From Bombardia bombarda (lineage: Eukaryota; Ascomycota; Sordariomycetes; Sordariales; Lasiosphaeriaceae), in contig JAULSR010000001.1 of NCBI GenBank assembly GCA_030512295.1, positions 3,929,001 to 3,993,000 on the forward strand: a stretch of 64,000 bases of DNA, in the 5' to 3' direction. Shown here one piece after another: positions 23,909-38,487 of this stretch (positions within the stretch are counted from its first letter, which is position 1; every line of letters begins with the position of its first letter). The notes under the pieces are model-generated. The model did no database searches and was not told the DNA's origin. It was given only the letters and a program-made list of their open reading frames with translations. Both the position numbers and the translations under genes were made by a program.

Positions 23909-26016
23909 ATGGCAGAACCTCTGAAACGTACATTCCACGGTGCGTCATCTATTTTCTTTTTCCATATTTCTGAATAACCTCAATTATGTAGACTGACAAC
24001 ACCACTAGGCTGCCTGACATGTCGCAAGAGAAAGGTTCGCTGTCGCGGCGGAGACCCGTGTCAGAACTGTTCGCGCATGAATATTACCTGCCATAGCTCC
24101 TTCGACACAAATCTTCGCATCCGTGTATCAACACCGACGGGCCAAAAGGATGTAGAAACAAAACCCAAACCTGCCAGGGACGCCGGCTCCAAATCTCAAT
24201 TTCAATCTCAGCAACCATCGCCTCTCTCGCCATCAATTATCCATTTTGACAACGAGAATCACAACAAGCCCTTCAACAGCTTCCAAAGCCAGCTTGTCCA
24301 ATACCCCTTACCTCAACCTCTGCCCACCTTCATTTCCGAGCCGCCGAATATCCCGCATCTCAGCCCCCTATCCTCCCATGGGCCACCCACGGGCGCGGGC
24401 ACGGGTACGGGCGCCTCGGGTCTCGACACTCTTCAATATCCCGCAATCTGGGGCTATGACTTTTCTGCCATTGACCCTGACCTGGAGCACGACTATAACA
24501 ATGTAGTCCTCGGAGGAGGAGCCCCGCCGCTATCCCTGCCTCCTCTTACATACGACTCGTGGAAGCCCAGCCCCCCAATCTCACGGCGCAGCTACACCAT
24601 CTCCGACAGCGACGGCTCCGTCTCCCCGAGGAGTCAATACCGCGGCGGGACCAAGGAATGGGTTCCCCGGCGTCGCAAGCGCACCAAGACGGCGCCGGTA
24701 ACAACCGCAAGCCTAAAGACTCAAGCAGCAACTGGCAGAGGAAATGGAAGTGGAAGCACCGAGGGCAGGGCACGAACGTGTGACGGAGTAGACGCTCACA
24801 GCCCCCCCCTGCAAACCTATTCCCCCCAAGACGACCCCATCGCCAAATACGTCAGCAAGTTCTCCTTCGACAAGTTCGTGCTCAACTTTGTCCAGAGGTG
24901 CGCGCCGCAATGCCCCATGCGGCTCGCCGTGCTCGCCTGGATGGGCAAGCAGTCCACCGACAGGTCGCTGCCAGACCCCATCGCCACAGCCTGGTACTCG
25001 CAGGCCTCGGAGCACGTCTTCCGCATGATGACCATTCCGGACCCAACCGTGATCCAGGGCCGGGTGCGGCCCGTGACCAACATCGGCGAAATCATCATCT
25101 GCGCCTCCTTCTTCCTCAACCGCTACGACCTGTTAGACGGCAACCTGGCCTCGGTCGACCACCGGCTCGAGCGCATCTCGCGCTGGCTGGCTGACCACCC
25201 GGGCCACCTCAACCTGTCGGCCTTTGCCAGCAAGCTCGCGCTCTGGGCCTGCTACCTGCAGATCCGCATCGGCATCTTTGGCAGCACCCCGCCGCGCTTC
25301 ACCAGCCTGCTCGACGTGCTCACCGAGCGCGCCGACTACCACCACATCGTCGAGCGCTCCCACAGCTTCCAGCTCGACATGTTTGGCGACGAGTACCCCC
25401 CGGAGCAGCTCGCCGAGGACGTCGACCGCATCCCCGTTTCGGTCCGCCTGCACGAGACATTTTGCCTGCTCGCCAGCATGATGCACTACCGCTCGCTGCT
25501 GCGCAGCCAGAACAGCGCCGGCCATGACGCTTCCGGCTGGAAAGACCTGATCGCCGCCGAGCGCGCCACCATCGATCGCGACTTCCACCGCGAGGCGGCA
25601 GAGTTCGAGATGGCGGTCGTCACGATCCCTTCTGCGAGCATCCTTCGCTGCGGACCCATGGCGGCGGCCGCCTCTTCCAGCTCCAGCAACACTGGCGGGT
25701 TCTGCCTCCCGCCGCTTGTCACCCCCCGGCAACATAACTCTGACTCCAACAACAACAACAACAACAACAGCCACATGCTATCCCTCCCCCTCCTCCCTTC
25801 CCCATCCCCATCCATGTCATCATCTCCCTCCTCTTCTTCATCCCCCTTCCCATCTTTTCCCTCATCCATCCCCTCCTTCCCCAGAGGAGCAGCAGCAGTA
25901 ACAGACCCACCACTATCTCGTGTGAGCCTCGACTGGCTCACCGCCTACGCCTCCTTCCTCACCGCGCGCATCCTCTGGTCGCGTCTCATGCAGCAGCAGC
26001 CACCCAACAACAACAA

Positions 26017-26047
<31 letters not shown>

Positions 26048-26560
26048 GTGCGCCGCCGCACCGACGCGGCCTCGGCCGCCGCCGTCGAGTCCATCCTGCA
26101 GATCGCGCTGCTGCTGCGGCGCTCGCACGCCCACGAGCAGTACGCGCAGGCTCTTCACGGCGTGTCGTCTGCCATGCTCTGGCCGCTGCCGCTGTTTGTG
26201 GCTGGGATCGAGACGGTCGACGAGGTCAGGGCGGACTGGTTGAGATTGCTTATTGCTGGGGGGGATAATGGGGGTACGGGTGGTGGTGGAGGGGGAGGAG
26301 CAGGGGGGTATGGGGGGAGGTCTGGGGTCATGTTGGCGGTCATGGAGGAGGTGAGGAAGAGGCAGAATGAGGTGGGGGGGAGGGTAGATGTTGGGGCGGT
26401 GTTGGGGGAGAGGGGGGTGGTGCGAGTGGGATTTTTGCGTTTTGATGATGGTGATGATGAGATGGAGGGGAATTTCTGTATGGTGAGAAACTTTTCATGT
26501 AGATCAATTCAGTATGTTTTTGTCTGTGTGGTACGGTACCATATGAGGTGTTGTTCATGA
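23909..26560 (+). CDS. Zn(II)2Cys6 transcription factor
   Basis: Exon 1 (23909-23939) and exon 2 (24009-26560) encode about 860 residues. The intron falls inside the zinc cluster, a common position in this family. The six cysteines are C12, C15, C22, C28, C31 and C38 with spacing 2-6-5-2-6, the binuclear cluster that binds DNA through paired CGG half-sites. A basic RRRKRTKT stretch follows in the middle of the protein. A helical regulatory domain runs from about FDKFVLNFVQRCAP onward and resembles the fungal-specific regulatory region of such factors. It is interrupted by Ser-, Asn- and Gly-rich low-complexity inserts. The target pathway is unknown. The C-terminus is uncertain: the sequence after the GNFCM segment (about 26480) could be an intron with a GTGAGA donor leading to an unseen last exon. 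Confidence 0.85.
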
Positions 26561-27126
26561 TGATTTGGCGAATCTGGCACTTGCAGACTGCATGCAGTTA
26601 CCTAGGTAGATATTATGAAACGGTTTGTTAGTTTTCACCTTTTGAGTGCTCAAGTAAAATCCATGTGTTTCAGGCAGTAGGTAGGCAAGACATTAAAGGC
26701 ACCTTGCCCAATTCAGAGACTGCTGACAGCCATCAATAACTTAAAGTTGGTTGTTGGAAAGAGATGAACTCGGGATTGGATTATCATTAAAACTCAATTG
26801 ATGCTTACATAAGAAGCTTATTAAAACGAGTTATTCGACAGTCGGGTAGCGACTCCCTGCCTTTCCGAATGACTCAGAGCATCATGAGACAAATATGTAG
26901 ATACAGGGTATGAGGGATCGTTAGGACCCCTGGCCCGAGCCCCACCTTCCCCTCCAAGCCCGCTGGAATATATTCTTGCCCCGCCATCCCTCTGTCTGGT
27001 GTTCGCGACACAGTCGTGTACATTCCACACCACCCGATCCGTCGCAGCAGATTATACGCCCCAAAACAACACACTTACCTAGACGAGAATAATTACTAGT
27101 CCTACTTCCCGCGAACTTGCGCAATC
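26561..27126. other. Intergenic between regulator and SerRS genes
   Basis: No gene is seen. It should hold the 3' UTR of the Zn2Cys6 gene and the promoter and leader of the synthetase gene; AACACACTTACCTAG at about 27067 lies in the probable leader. Confidence 0.45.
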
Positions 27127-29213
27127 ATGCTCGACGTCAACGATTTCAGTACGATATTCCCCCAGTCCCAACGACGCCCGTTCCCGCCGCCGCCTGCTGT
27201 GGGAGGGGCGGGCAATAATGTTTTATTGGCATTTTTTCCATATTGCCTTGAGATGCTAATGCAGGAATTTCAACAGTCGCCGAGCGCGGCGGCAACCCCG
27301 AGTTGATCAGGGAGAGCCAGAGGAGGCGCTTTGCCCCCGTCGAGGCCGTGGACGAGGTGATTGCTCTCTTCGAGGATCACCGTAGGAGTGTGTTGTTCCC
27401 CATTTCCCCATATCTTTTGGCTGCAAAGCCTAATTGGTTGGCAATATCTAACCACACCGTATTCCCTCTGGCACAGCTGCATACGCGGCCACTCAATTCA
27501 ACGCCAAGATCAACGAAGTCCAGAAGCAAATCGGCCCCAAGAAGAAGGCATGCTGCCCGCCTACTACTCCTTACCCTACCGTCCATTAATCGACCGCCCC
27601 GTTTGCGCCCGCCCGATCGTCTCCGATTGTGTTATCTTGTTCGCTGTTTCTGACTTGCTGTGTGCAGGCTAAGGAGGATGTTACAGACCTCTTGAAGGCG
27701 AAAGGTTGGGAGGACTACCACAATACCCTGTTTTAGCTATTACTGGCGGAATGTTGACTTCGACCTACTACCAGCCGACCTGGAGAAGGAGAAGAAGGAT
27801 CTCCTTACCTCTGCCCAGGAGAAAGAGAAGCTCCTCAAGGCAAGCAGTGTCCGAACGAGATCGGCGGTGGATTGTCAGCTAACAGACTCTGCAGATCAAG
27901 GTCAAGATGATTGGAAACATTGTCCACGATTCGGTCCCTATCTCCAACAACGAGGTGAGCAACATTACCCCCTTCCCCCCCGAGCCAACAAGTCGCAAAG
28001 TTCTGACCAAGGTTTGTAGGACAACAATGCCGTCCAGCGAACTTGGGCCCCCGAGGGCGTCGAGTTCGAGAAGCGTGATGTCAAGTCTCGTAAGTACAAC
28101 CGTTACCATCCTGAAATCTCGGAATTATGCGAAATATAAATACTGACCAAAAACCAACCACAAATAGACCACGAGGTTCTCTCCAGACTGGAAGGATATG
28201 ACCCCGAGAGAGGTGTAAAGGTTGTCGGCCATCGTGGATACTTCCTGCGCAAATGGGGCGTCTTCCTCAACCAGGCCCTCATCAACTACGGCCTCGAGTT
28301 CCTCTCGGAGCGCGAGTTCACACCCCTCCAGACGCCCCAGCTCATGCTTAGGGAGCAGATGGCAAAGACCGCCCAGCTCTCGCAGTTCGACGAGGAGCTG
28401 TACAAGGTCACGGGCGACCAGGCAGACAAGTACCTGATCGCCACCTCGGAGCAGCCCATCAGCGCCTTCCACAGCGACGAGTGGCTGCAGCCGCGCGAAC
28501 TCCCCCTCAAGTACGCCGGCTACTCGACGTGTTTCCGCAAGGAGGCCGGCGCCCACGGCAAGGACGTCTGGGGCATCTTCCGCGTCCACGAGTTCACAAA
28601 GGTGGAGCAGTTCTGCCTGACGGAGCCCGACAAGTCGTGGGAGATGTTTGAGCACATGATCTCCAACTCGGAGGACTTTTACAAGTCGCTCGGCATCCCC
28701 TACCGCGTCGTCGCCATCGTGTCAGGTGCCCTCAACAACGCCGCTGCCAAGAAGCTCGATCTCGAGGCTTGGTTCCCCCACCAGGGAGAATTCAAGGAGC
28801 TTGTCAGCTGCTCCAACTGCACGGATTACCAGAGCAGAGATCTCGAAATCAGATATGGCGTCAAGAAGCAGACGGACGTCAAGAAGACCTATGTTCATGC
28901 CCTCAACTCTACGCTTACCGCGACTACAAGAACGCTCTGCGCCATCTTGGAGAACTTCCAGACTGAGGATGTAAGTATCACTCGCGTTATGATTGGGCGA
29001 TGTTGTCGGGTTTGGGATGAAAGTTAAATACTAACTGCTTTTTCCCTATAGGGTGTGAGAGTCCCTGAGCCGCTGCGCAAGTACCTCCCCGGAGCCCCCG
29101 ACTTTATCCCTTTCCCTGTTGCCCCCGTGAAGGAGGTAAAGGAGGCAAAGGAGTGGATCCCTAAGGAGGTTGGTAAGGCGGCAAAGGCGGAGAAGGATAT
29201 CCCCATCCGGTAA
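27127..29213 (+). CDS. ses1: Seryl-tRNA synthetase, cytosolic
   Basis: Nine exons (27127-27148, 27277-27387, 27477-27547, 27668-27704, 27775-27839, 27895-27954, 28020-28089, 28168-28970, 29052-29213) encode 466 residues. The enzyme activates serine with ATP and charges tRNA-Ser in the cytosol. The N-terminal coiled-coil arm (residues about 20-120) contacts the long variable arm of the tRNA. The class II core shows motif 1 (GVFLNQALINYG), motif 2 (FRKEAGAHGKDVWGIFRVH) and motif 3 (LNSTLTATTRTLCAILEN), plus the serine-pocket TSEQPISA. SCSNCTDYQSR is the usual eukaryotic SerRS sequence. Length and start (MLDVNDFIAERGGNPELIR) match the yeast enzyme. Introns 3 and 5 appear to use GC donors (AAG|GCATGC and AAG|GCAAGC); no GT donor keeps the conserved frame. 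Confidence 0.95.
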
Positions 29214-30768
<1,555 letters not shown>

Positions 30769-31784
30769 TTACATCATGATACACTTGCTCCCCTCATTAC
30801 TCTCCCCCAGGCTCTGCGACTTCTCAATCTGGCCAATCAGGAGCTCAAACGCCTTGCCAACGTTCTCGTTGTAGCGGGCGCTGGCTTCGGTCCAGGCGCA
30901 CTTGAACTTTTCCGACAGGGCCTGACCCTCCTCGGGAGTCACCTGGCGCTGCTCGGGGCGCAGGTCGCTCTTGTTGCCGACGATGCAGATGGGGACTGAG
31001 TCGGTGCCCTGGAAAACAAACAACAGGTAAGCTTTTATGTTTAATTATTTGGGGGTATAGAGTAGTTATGTATCAATGGTCATAGGGCAGGGTAATAAGT
31101 AGTATAGGGGGAACTGACTAGATGATTAAGAATCTTGTCGCGTATGACCTGCACCATCTCAAACGACGGCAGCGACGAGACCGAGTAGACGAGCATGTAG
31201 CCATGGATGCCGATAAAGTGCTTCGAGTTCAGGATGCTGTACTCATCCTGGCCGGCCGTGTCGACAATCTCGGTCGAGTAGTCCTGCCCCTTGTATCGGA
31301 TCTCCTTGCTAAACGTGTTCTCGATGGTCGGGTAGTAGCTCTCGACAAAGTGGCCGTCGACGAAGCGCACGGCGAGGGAGGATTTGCCTAAGAGTAAGTG
31401 TGTATGTGAGTGAACAGAAGAGGAAGCTGAGATATATGTCAGAGGAGCCAAAAGTGCCCCGGCAGCTGGATGGCTGGCTGCGCGGGAATCGCATTTAACA
31501 TGGCCGTGGTGTTTCTTAGGAGCGCTAGCTTGTCCTCCCTCCCTTCCTCCCCGCCATTGACCCCTCCCCCGTCGCGGCGCATGCCAACCTCATAAAGGGG
31601 AGGAGGGGGACAGGGAACGGAATTATAGATATTTGTTGTACAACAGCAAAAGACAGACAGGATCTCGTAACTTAATAAAACCAAACTAGAGCTGTGAAAC
31701 AGAGACGAAAAGAATTGGCTACTTACCGACCGAGCGGCTGCCAACAATGGCGATCTTCCTCTGCTTGGTGGGTGGTGGTGGCAT
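30769..31784 (-). CDS. rhb1: Rheb-type small GTPase
   Basis: Exons 31784-31727, 31387-31119 and 31008-30769 encode 188 residues. The P-loop GSRSVGKSS has Arg where Ras has Gly12, a Rheb hallmark. The effector region SYYPTIENTF, DTAGQDEYS (switch II), NKSD and the C-terminal CaaX box (CIMM, for farnesylation) complete the pattern. Rheb in its GTP form activates TORC1 on vacuolar/lysosomal membranes in many eukaryotes and affects basic amino acid uptake in fission yeast. Intron 1 is 339 nt, splits the P-loop and is phase 1. The second intron has a GTCAGT donor. The adjacent Wapl gene is on the same strand 1.6 kb upstream, so the promoters are separate. Confidence 0.95.
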
Positions 31785-33431
31785 TTAAAGGTGGGCGGAA
31801 GGGTTTTGTTGTATTATCGTATTTGGTTGTGTTTAGACCAACGAGCAAGTTATATATCGAATCGGATTGATGTGACAGATGATAGGATGGGAATCGAGCG
31901 CGAGCGAGCAGACAGGCGAGTACGGTAGGTAACAAGCTAAACAGAGTCTGAGGTACATAAGGTATGGAGGTTGATATGGCAGGTCAGGGTACGTTATTAG
32001 AAACCAGATTAAGGGAGAGGAAAAGCTTCAAGGAGTCGTGTAACTCGAGTCGCGAAAAAAACAACAAGTCGCGAAGCTTTGGCTTTCCTGCTTTTGCAGC
32101 GGGCGGGTATAGGTGGTGGTAGGTTGCGTGAGTGGGTGACGTCGGGTGCGTGCTGGCTGCTGAGCAAGTGCGAGAGCAAGAAAAGGGGGGTGGTTTTTGA
32201 AAGCAAAAATTTGTTCGGATGATTAGAAACAAAGACCGCTTGTTTAGGATAATAAGCGAGCGCTACTCGGTACTAAATTGACTATCTAAGCTAAGAAAAA
32301 GTTACGCGCGGGCGTTTCGAGGAAAAAGGGTCGGGTATTCGAAGGTAAGGAGGTAGGGGGAATTTGGTTGCACCTCGAAATAGATGGGGGCAGACCGACC
32401 AGCAGTCAGTCAAAGAAATATAGACAAATGAGGAAGGCACCAAGGCATCTAGACTATGGGGAGACAAGGCAGAAACACATAGACCTAGACCACTGATTCC
32501 ATTGGTAGCGATCAATACGCAAAGGGGCACCTCTATTCAACCAAGGCATAGTCTGCCTTATTAGTTCCCTTGAGTTGTCCATCTCGTGGTAAAGTGTATT
32601 GTTGTCCACGCGATCTCCCGAGCCACCGAACAATCGACCGAAGGAAGACACGGGAGGACGAGGGGCGGCGGGGAGGGGCTACCTGCATCGCCTGCATCGG
32701 TTGGCGGGGTCTGTGGATACGCGGTGAGGTAATGGTCTGGGGCGTCCTATAGGGAGAGGTCGATAAGATTCATGGCGGCTTTGCGGCTCAACTTCCTTCC
32801 ACTTGCAGGCGGTCAAGAGTGCCCTGCCTGCCTGCGATAAGCTGTTTCTGGAAACTGGCAGGCGCGGACGGGCGTCTAGAACACAAGTCGTAGAACATCC
32901 ATGATGACCAGGTCTCGGCTCCACTTGATGCCTGGCCTGCTGAGCCTGTCTCGTCTCCAGGGAAAAAAAAAAAAAAAACCATGCGTCATCTGTTGGTTCG
33001 ACTTCTATAGTCGCCTACGGAACCGGCACCATGCAAGTCATCTTAATCAGGTCTAGCATCGGCTATGTATGAAAGAATATGCAACGCTGTAGCTATCTTA
33101 CCTAGCTACCTAGTCTAGCTATTTGTTTGATTTTCCATTCCGTCCTGTACAAAATAACTAAATACTCGTCAGATTCGGCCACCGTTCCCCTTCCTTCATT
33201 AGCAATCCTGCCGAATTGGCCCCCCAATTCTCCCATCTTTTCTCATGGTTCTCATCAACGCATGGTGCCAGTCATAAAAGCCAAAAATGAAAACTGCCCT
33301 TGTCCCCGTTTTACCAGAGACAAGTCTCGCTCGATATGCAAACAAATACTTGAGGCATACCTTTACCAAGCCCCGCTTTTCTTCCATCATCCATCATCTC
33401 ATCAATCTCAGAAAGCAAAGTAGCCCCTGAA
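31785..33431. other. Rheb upstream region and Wapl 3' flank
   Basis: No gene is supported. Short minus-strand frames at 32454-32651 and 32788-32982 lack motifs. An A-run of about 16 lies near 32960-32975. Part of this interval is probably the Rheb 5' leader, possibly with introns. Confidence 0.45.
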
Positions 33432-36065
33432 TCATGCGCACTGCGCCTTGAGTTGGTGCACCAACGTTTGTAGTCGTCCCAGAGCAGCGAACTCCGAGTC
33501 TTGTTTAATTCCACTCTCCGTCTCCTGGGCCTCCGCAACCCTGTGGTGAAATACGATAAATTCGTTAATAGAGTCCAGCAACGGTTGAAGGCTCTTTTTG
33601 TGGTGGACAGCAGCAAATCTCTCTCTGATCGACGAGTTTAGGCAGAGATAGCCCAGAAGGACTGAGAGGTATCCCAAAGCAACGTTCAGTCGTGTTTTTT
33701 CCATCGAATCAGCCTGAATAAAAGACAAATTAGCAAACAGTACTAACGGCAGTCATAGACGAGAAGAGACACTCACATCCGATGTCTTCGAGTGGTTATC
33801 AGCAAACACCCGGATCAGTCGGTTCAGCGCCGATCCCGTCGCGTCCCCCTTCTCTTGAAGGCTCCTCGACGCCGGGGGATAATATACACAAAAATTGATC
33901 ATGACTCCAAGCATCATGATAAGCGATTCGTGAACATTGGACAAAAACGAATCGACCTTCATCGAATTCAAGACCACGTCAAAAGCGCGGCAAGCTGCCT
34001 CTGCTAGATCCCGGAGCAGCCCCTTCTCAACGAGTGCGCCGCATGCTTCGGCATTGTTGTTTGTCACATTTAGCGTGATCCGCAGAGACAGACTCTCCAG
34101 ATCGTTTAATTTATCTGCAGGGCGACGCAGCGTCGTCTCTAGGATGCCAGCGACGATTGGCACGTAATGACTCGTCCACCTAGAACCGAGACGTGACTGC
34201 ATCGCGTGTATCGAGTGACCCTCTAGCACGTACAGCGTCAAGTAAAAGTCAAGCGATTCGTCGGGACCGGGGAAATTCCACACCGCCTGGTTGGATGCAC
34301 CGTCAGAGAGAATGGAGAACAGCTGATCAGTCACCGCCGAAGTAAATATATCGGTGTCGTCCGACACCTGAGTCGACTGCCGCATGATTAAATCAAGGCA
34401 TTTGAGAGCCAGGGTTCTCGGGGACAGGGACTTGGGAGGTGATATGGGCTCCCAGATTGGTAGCTCCAAGATTGAAGCCTTGATTCCAGCTAGTGTTGTT
34501 TGGCCATTTCTGGAGACGTTCTGTTTCCGATCCTTGGCCAACAGAGCAATGTCTGTCGTGTCTTTAAGCAAACGAGTTAGAAGCTCAGGGAACCCATAGG
34601 CCCGTAGCTGCTGAAGAAGATGTGCAGACATAGATGTGGCGAGGAGAGTCGCGAGTATCGCTGCGATCGAATATCCAGAAATCAGATCCGTTTCCTGTCC
34701 GAGAGCCTTAAAAAGACCTCCGTCGCCACTATGGTTGCGAAACTGACGCCGGAAGTCTTTTTCTCGTATTTTCTGGGCAAGTTCAAGCAAGGCACCCCTC
34801 CTCAAGGACGCAGGTTTCGCTGATGGAGAGCCAATTCTATCCAATATATCATCCATTTCATCGGCGAAACGATTGTTTGCGCCGGCCTGTCGCAGTTCGT
34901 GGATGCTCCGAACTGCGCCAGAGTTGACCGTTTCATCATCCTCGTCAACAAACGAAAACGTGTTGACTGTCGAGCTTTTGGTCAAGCGCCCGAAGCTGAA
35001 CATCGGTCCCTTAGACAAGTCTTCGTCCATGCCATCCAGACCGCTGCTGCTCAGTAACGTATCCTCCTCCGCCAGCATCGTCCTGCTTTGGCTGTAAGTA
35101 AATTTAGGGCCCGTTTTTTTTGTCGCTAATACTGGACGTGGTACTACGCGTGGCTTGGAAAAGACTGAGGCCGGTGGAGGGCTAGAGATGTCAAGCCCAG
35201 GAGACCGTCTGGTCTCCGTTCCCTGGGAAGAGGACAGTTCCTCGTCTGAGGAGCTGTCGTCTTCCTGCTGAACAACCAGAGCATCGATCAGACGCTTCTT
35301 CCTCGGAGCCTCGGTAGCAGCTTCCTGCGTGCTGGCACTGCTCGACAGGGGTGGTGATGATCTTTTTTTTGAAGCTGTCTGAAACGAGCTTGGTTGTGCA
35401 CGAGAAAGACGAAGTGGGATTTGGTGTTTTGTCTTCTCAGGCTGATCAAGACTAACGCTCAGATTATCTAGCGCTCTCGATGTCTTGGCCGAAAATGGCA
35501 TGGTCTGCTGCGGAGCCATATCTCTGGCGCTCACTTTCTTCTCAGGTGTGCGCTGGGTCTTGGACACAGGCTTCAACCCCGGGACCGATCGTGGCGGCGC
35601 TTCCCTCTTCTCTGTGAGATGAAGAGGCGAATGCGCCTCAGATGGCGAGGAATCGGGAGTCGAGTAAGCGGCGGCTGGCTTTAGCTTCTTCTCAGAACAC
35701 GTCCGCACAAGCTTTCGATTCTTAGCTCTTGTGTCCTCGCCCAAGCTGTCGGTCATTATGGTGTCCATCGTCGGTTGGCTCTGCGCCTCGTCGAGCTTTC
35801 GCGGTTGCGCGACTACTCCCCCGGCCCTTTGGCCGTATTGCCTCCCTCCTGTAGCTGACGAGGTGGAGCGAGCCGCGGGCCGGGGCTCCAGGGAACTCAA
35901 AGCAGAGGTCGTTGCGACGAGCGGTGGTGGTACAGTTGTCGCGACCGTGACTTCGCTTTTGGACGTTCGCAGCATTGTTGATTGCGCCGCCCTCCGCCTC
36001 CCAGCTCTGCCGTAGGTCATGACTCGTGGCTGGGGAGGGAAATCATAGTCGGTATTGGTCGCCAT
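33432..36065 (-). CDS. wpl1: Wapl, cohesin-release factor
   Basis: Exon 1 is 36065-33777 and exon 2 is 33713-33432, giving 856 residues. The N-terminal half is disordered and Ser/Pro-rich. The C-terminal half (from about residue 340) carries the helical Wapl domain: FADEMDDILDRIGS, LLELAQKIREKDFRRQFR, then HEL-type helices through LGYLSVLLGYLCLN near the end. Wapl, with Pds5, opens the Smc3-Scc1 gate and removes cohesin from chromatin, so it controls sister cohesion and loop length in the nucleus. The single 63-nt intron separates the last 94 codons and has GTGAGT and TTCAG ends. The gene is divergent from fur1 across 1.4 kb. Confidence 0.9.
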
Positions 36066-37474
36066 GGTCGGGCGGGGTGGATGTCGATTGACGCGAAACG
36101 GGGATGATGGAGGAATGGGGGCGCGGTGTTCTTTCTATCAGTGGTGGTAGCTAACAGTTGTATGATAGTGGCGGAGCAGCTCGGACGAGCGCCCGATCAG
36201 CCGTGGTGGTGTATTCACAATGACAGATATGGTAAGGCGGGGCGCAGTGAGTGGTGGTGATGTGAGAATGCAGTCACAATGTATCGTAAAGTTCGACGGG
36301 AAATTTCAAGTCGCATAGGTAGCAAAAGAAAAAAGATGGGGAGCTGCGATTGGCAATTGGCCCGATATTGTCGAAATGTGAGTGAGGTCCCGTCGAAAAG
36401 GCGATAGGCCGTTTGCAGGCAATCAGTTCTGCATGCCGAAGGTAAAAAGGTACCAGACACGCCACGGATGCGATTCACGGTTCATTGTTTTGGGAAACAA
36501 GGCCTTGGCGAGCGGTCGATGGTCGGAACCCCACACCTGCTTCCTCCTTCCGAGTCGTCGCTTGGGCTGTAGTGGTTGGGGACTTGTTGCCCTTGTCGCC
36601 CACTTGCTCACCAACCGCGCGAGGCGGCATTTGGTCTGTGCACGCCGTTTAGTGGACTCCCTGGCGCCGCCAAGATGCCAGAGCCATGGCGCTTAGCAGA
36701 GACCTATCTAGTCCAGTTTTGTCCTTTTAGTCCCACGACGGGGAGGCTTGACAAACATGGATCCAGCCTTCCAGGTGGTTATCTGATGCTACTAACTCTT
36801 GTGCTACCTGACGCTCATTCTCATTCCGGTGCCTCGGAGCTTTCCTGACGCAGATAACCAACTTTCAAGACAAACAGCAAGCCGTAATCGCGGGGAAGCC
36901 TTCATTCCAGCTCCCAGCCCAAGGTAAGCAAGCCTGAAGCAGCCAGCCATGAGAGGTGTCCCGCGCACCGGGTGGACGGACAGACAGGGCGATGTGGCGC
37001 ACATGCATGCTCCCCCTCCTAAACCCCTAACCCCCTCCCCCATCGCAATTCACAGGCCTGGAACCTAGGTCCTTGAACGGGTTATCCAAATACACAAATC
37101 AGTCCCAGCCAGTCACCATTCACCGGGCAGTCAAGTGAGAGGGGTCGCCGGTGGACCTGTGGAAGACTTCTTCAACCTGCCTAAGTCAGGTAGTCATATC
37201 CTGCGGTCTGCCTGCTTTTGCCCTGCCACAACCGCTCTTTAATCGTCCTTTATTTATCTTTATCTTGAACCCCGTCAACGGCCGCTCATTTTTAACTCGG
37301 GACTCTCTTAATATCTCTCCCTAAATCACGCACACACATATATTGCATTGCACACATACCATAGCGTGTTAGTCTTACGGGCATTTACTTGGCCTCACTC
37401 ATCATCATCATCATAAACCTCGCTTGCTCTCCTAGCTAATATCTTGTTTCCACCCCCCACTTCACAGAGCCACG
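36066..37474. promoter_or_regulatory. Bidirectional upstream region, wapl / fur1
   Basis: The two genes are head to head. Overlapping short frames at 36382-36848 have no family motif. CT-rich and AC-rich stretches at 37320-37470 precede the fur1 start and fit a leader region. Specific factor sites cannot be assigned by eye. Confidence 0.5.
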
Positions 37475-38487
37475 ATGTCTTCTTCAACAGTCGAGAAGGG
37501 CAAGCTTGCTCCCACGCAATGTGTCGGGCCTCTGTACCGCTCCGAGAGCCAGAAGCCCACGGCCACCGTCTCGACCGAGGTGGAGTTTGAGACCGTCACC
37601 ATCCTCCCGCAGACGCCCCAGCTGATTGCCCTGCTCACGTGAGTGTCTTTTTTTTTCATCAACATTGGTTAAGCAATATCAACCTACTATGTGTGTTACC
37701 AACGACGACGACGACCATGGGCTTATATAGAGGCCGTTGACAGCATGATCCGTGATGTCAACACAGACCGCGGAGACTTCATCTTCTACTCAAACAGAAT
37801 CATCCGCCTCCTGGTCGAGGAGGGCCTCAACCACCTCCCCACCGTCGAGCACACCGTCACAACCCCCGTTGGTCGTCCTTATGATGGACTTTCCTTCCAG
37901 GGCAAGATCTGCGGTGTCTCAATTATGCGTGCTGGTGAGGCTATGGAGCAGGGTCTGAGGGACTGCTGCCGGTCAGTAAGGATCGGAAAGATCCTGATTC
38001 AGAGAGACGAGGAGACGGCCCAGCCCAAGCTCTTCTACGACAAGCTGCCCGAGGATATTGCCGACAGATGGGTTCTGCTCTTGGACCCCATGTTTGCGAC
38101 TGGTACGTTAATTTTCACTCGCCGAACAGGGGGATGTATGGGCACTGGGGACAGTTTGTGGGCAAAGTTCAAAGTTACTAACCAAGACACTCAGGCGGCT
38201 CTGCTATTATGGCTGTCGAGGTTCTGATCTCCCGGGGTGTTCCCGAGGACCACATTCTCTTCATCAACCTTATCGCCAGCCCCGAGGGCATCAAGAACTT
38301 TGCCATCAAGTTCCCCAAGGTCCGCGTTGTCACAGCATTTGTTGACCAGGGACTGGATGAGAAGAAGTATGTATTTTCCCCCTTGCTGTTCAAACTGAGG
38401 AAAGAGTCTGCACTAACACACCAACCCTTGTGTAGCTACATTGTTCCCGGCCTCGGTGACTTTGGTGATAGATTCTACACCATGTAA
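37475..38487 (+). CDS. fur1: Uracil phosphoribosyltransferase
   Basis: Exons 37475-37638, 37744-38102, 38195-38366 and 38436-38487 encode 248 residues. The enzyme makes UMP from uracil and PRPP in the cytosol (pyrimidine salvage). The family sequence is nearly continuous: IRLLVEEGLNHLP, GKICGVSIMRAGEAMEQGLR, and the PRPP-binding loop LLDPMFATGGSA (about residues 167-178). The uracil-binding C-terminus YIVPGLGDFGDRFYTM is intact. Intron 3 lies in DEKN/YIVPG. The length equals that of fungal Fur1. It is one gene away from urc1, whose family acts in uracil catabolism. Confidence 0.96.
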
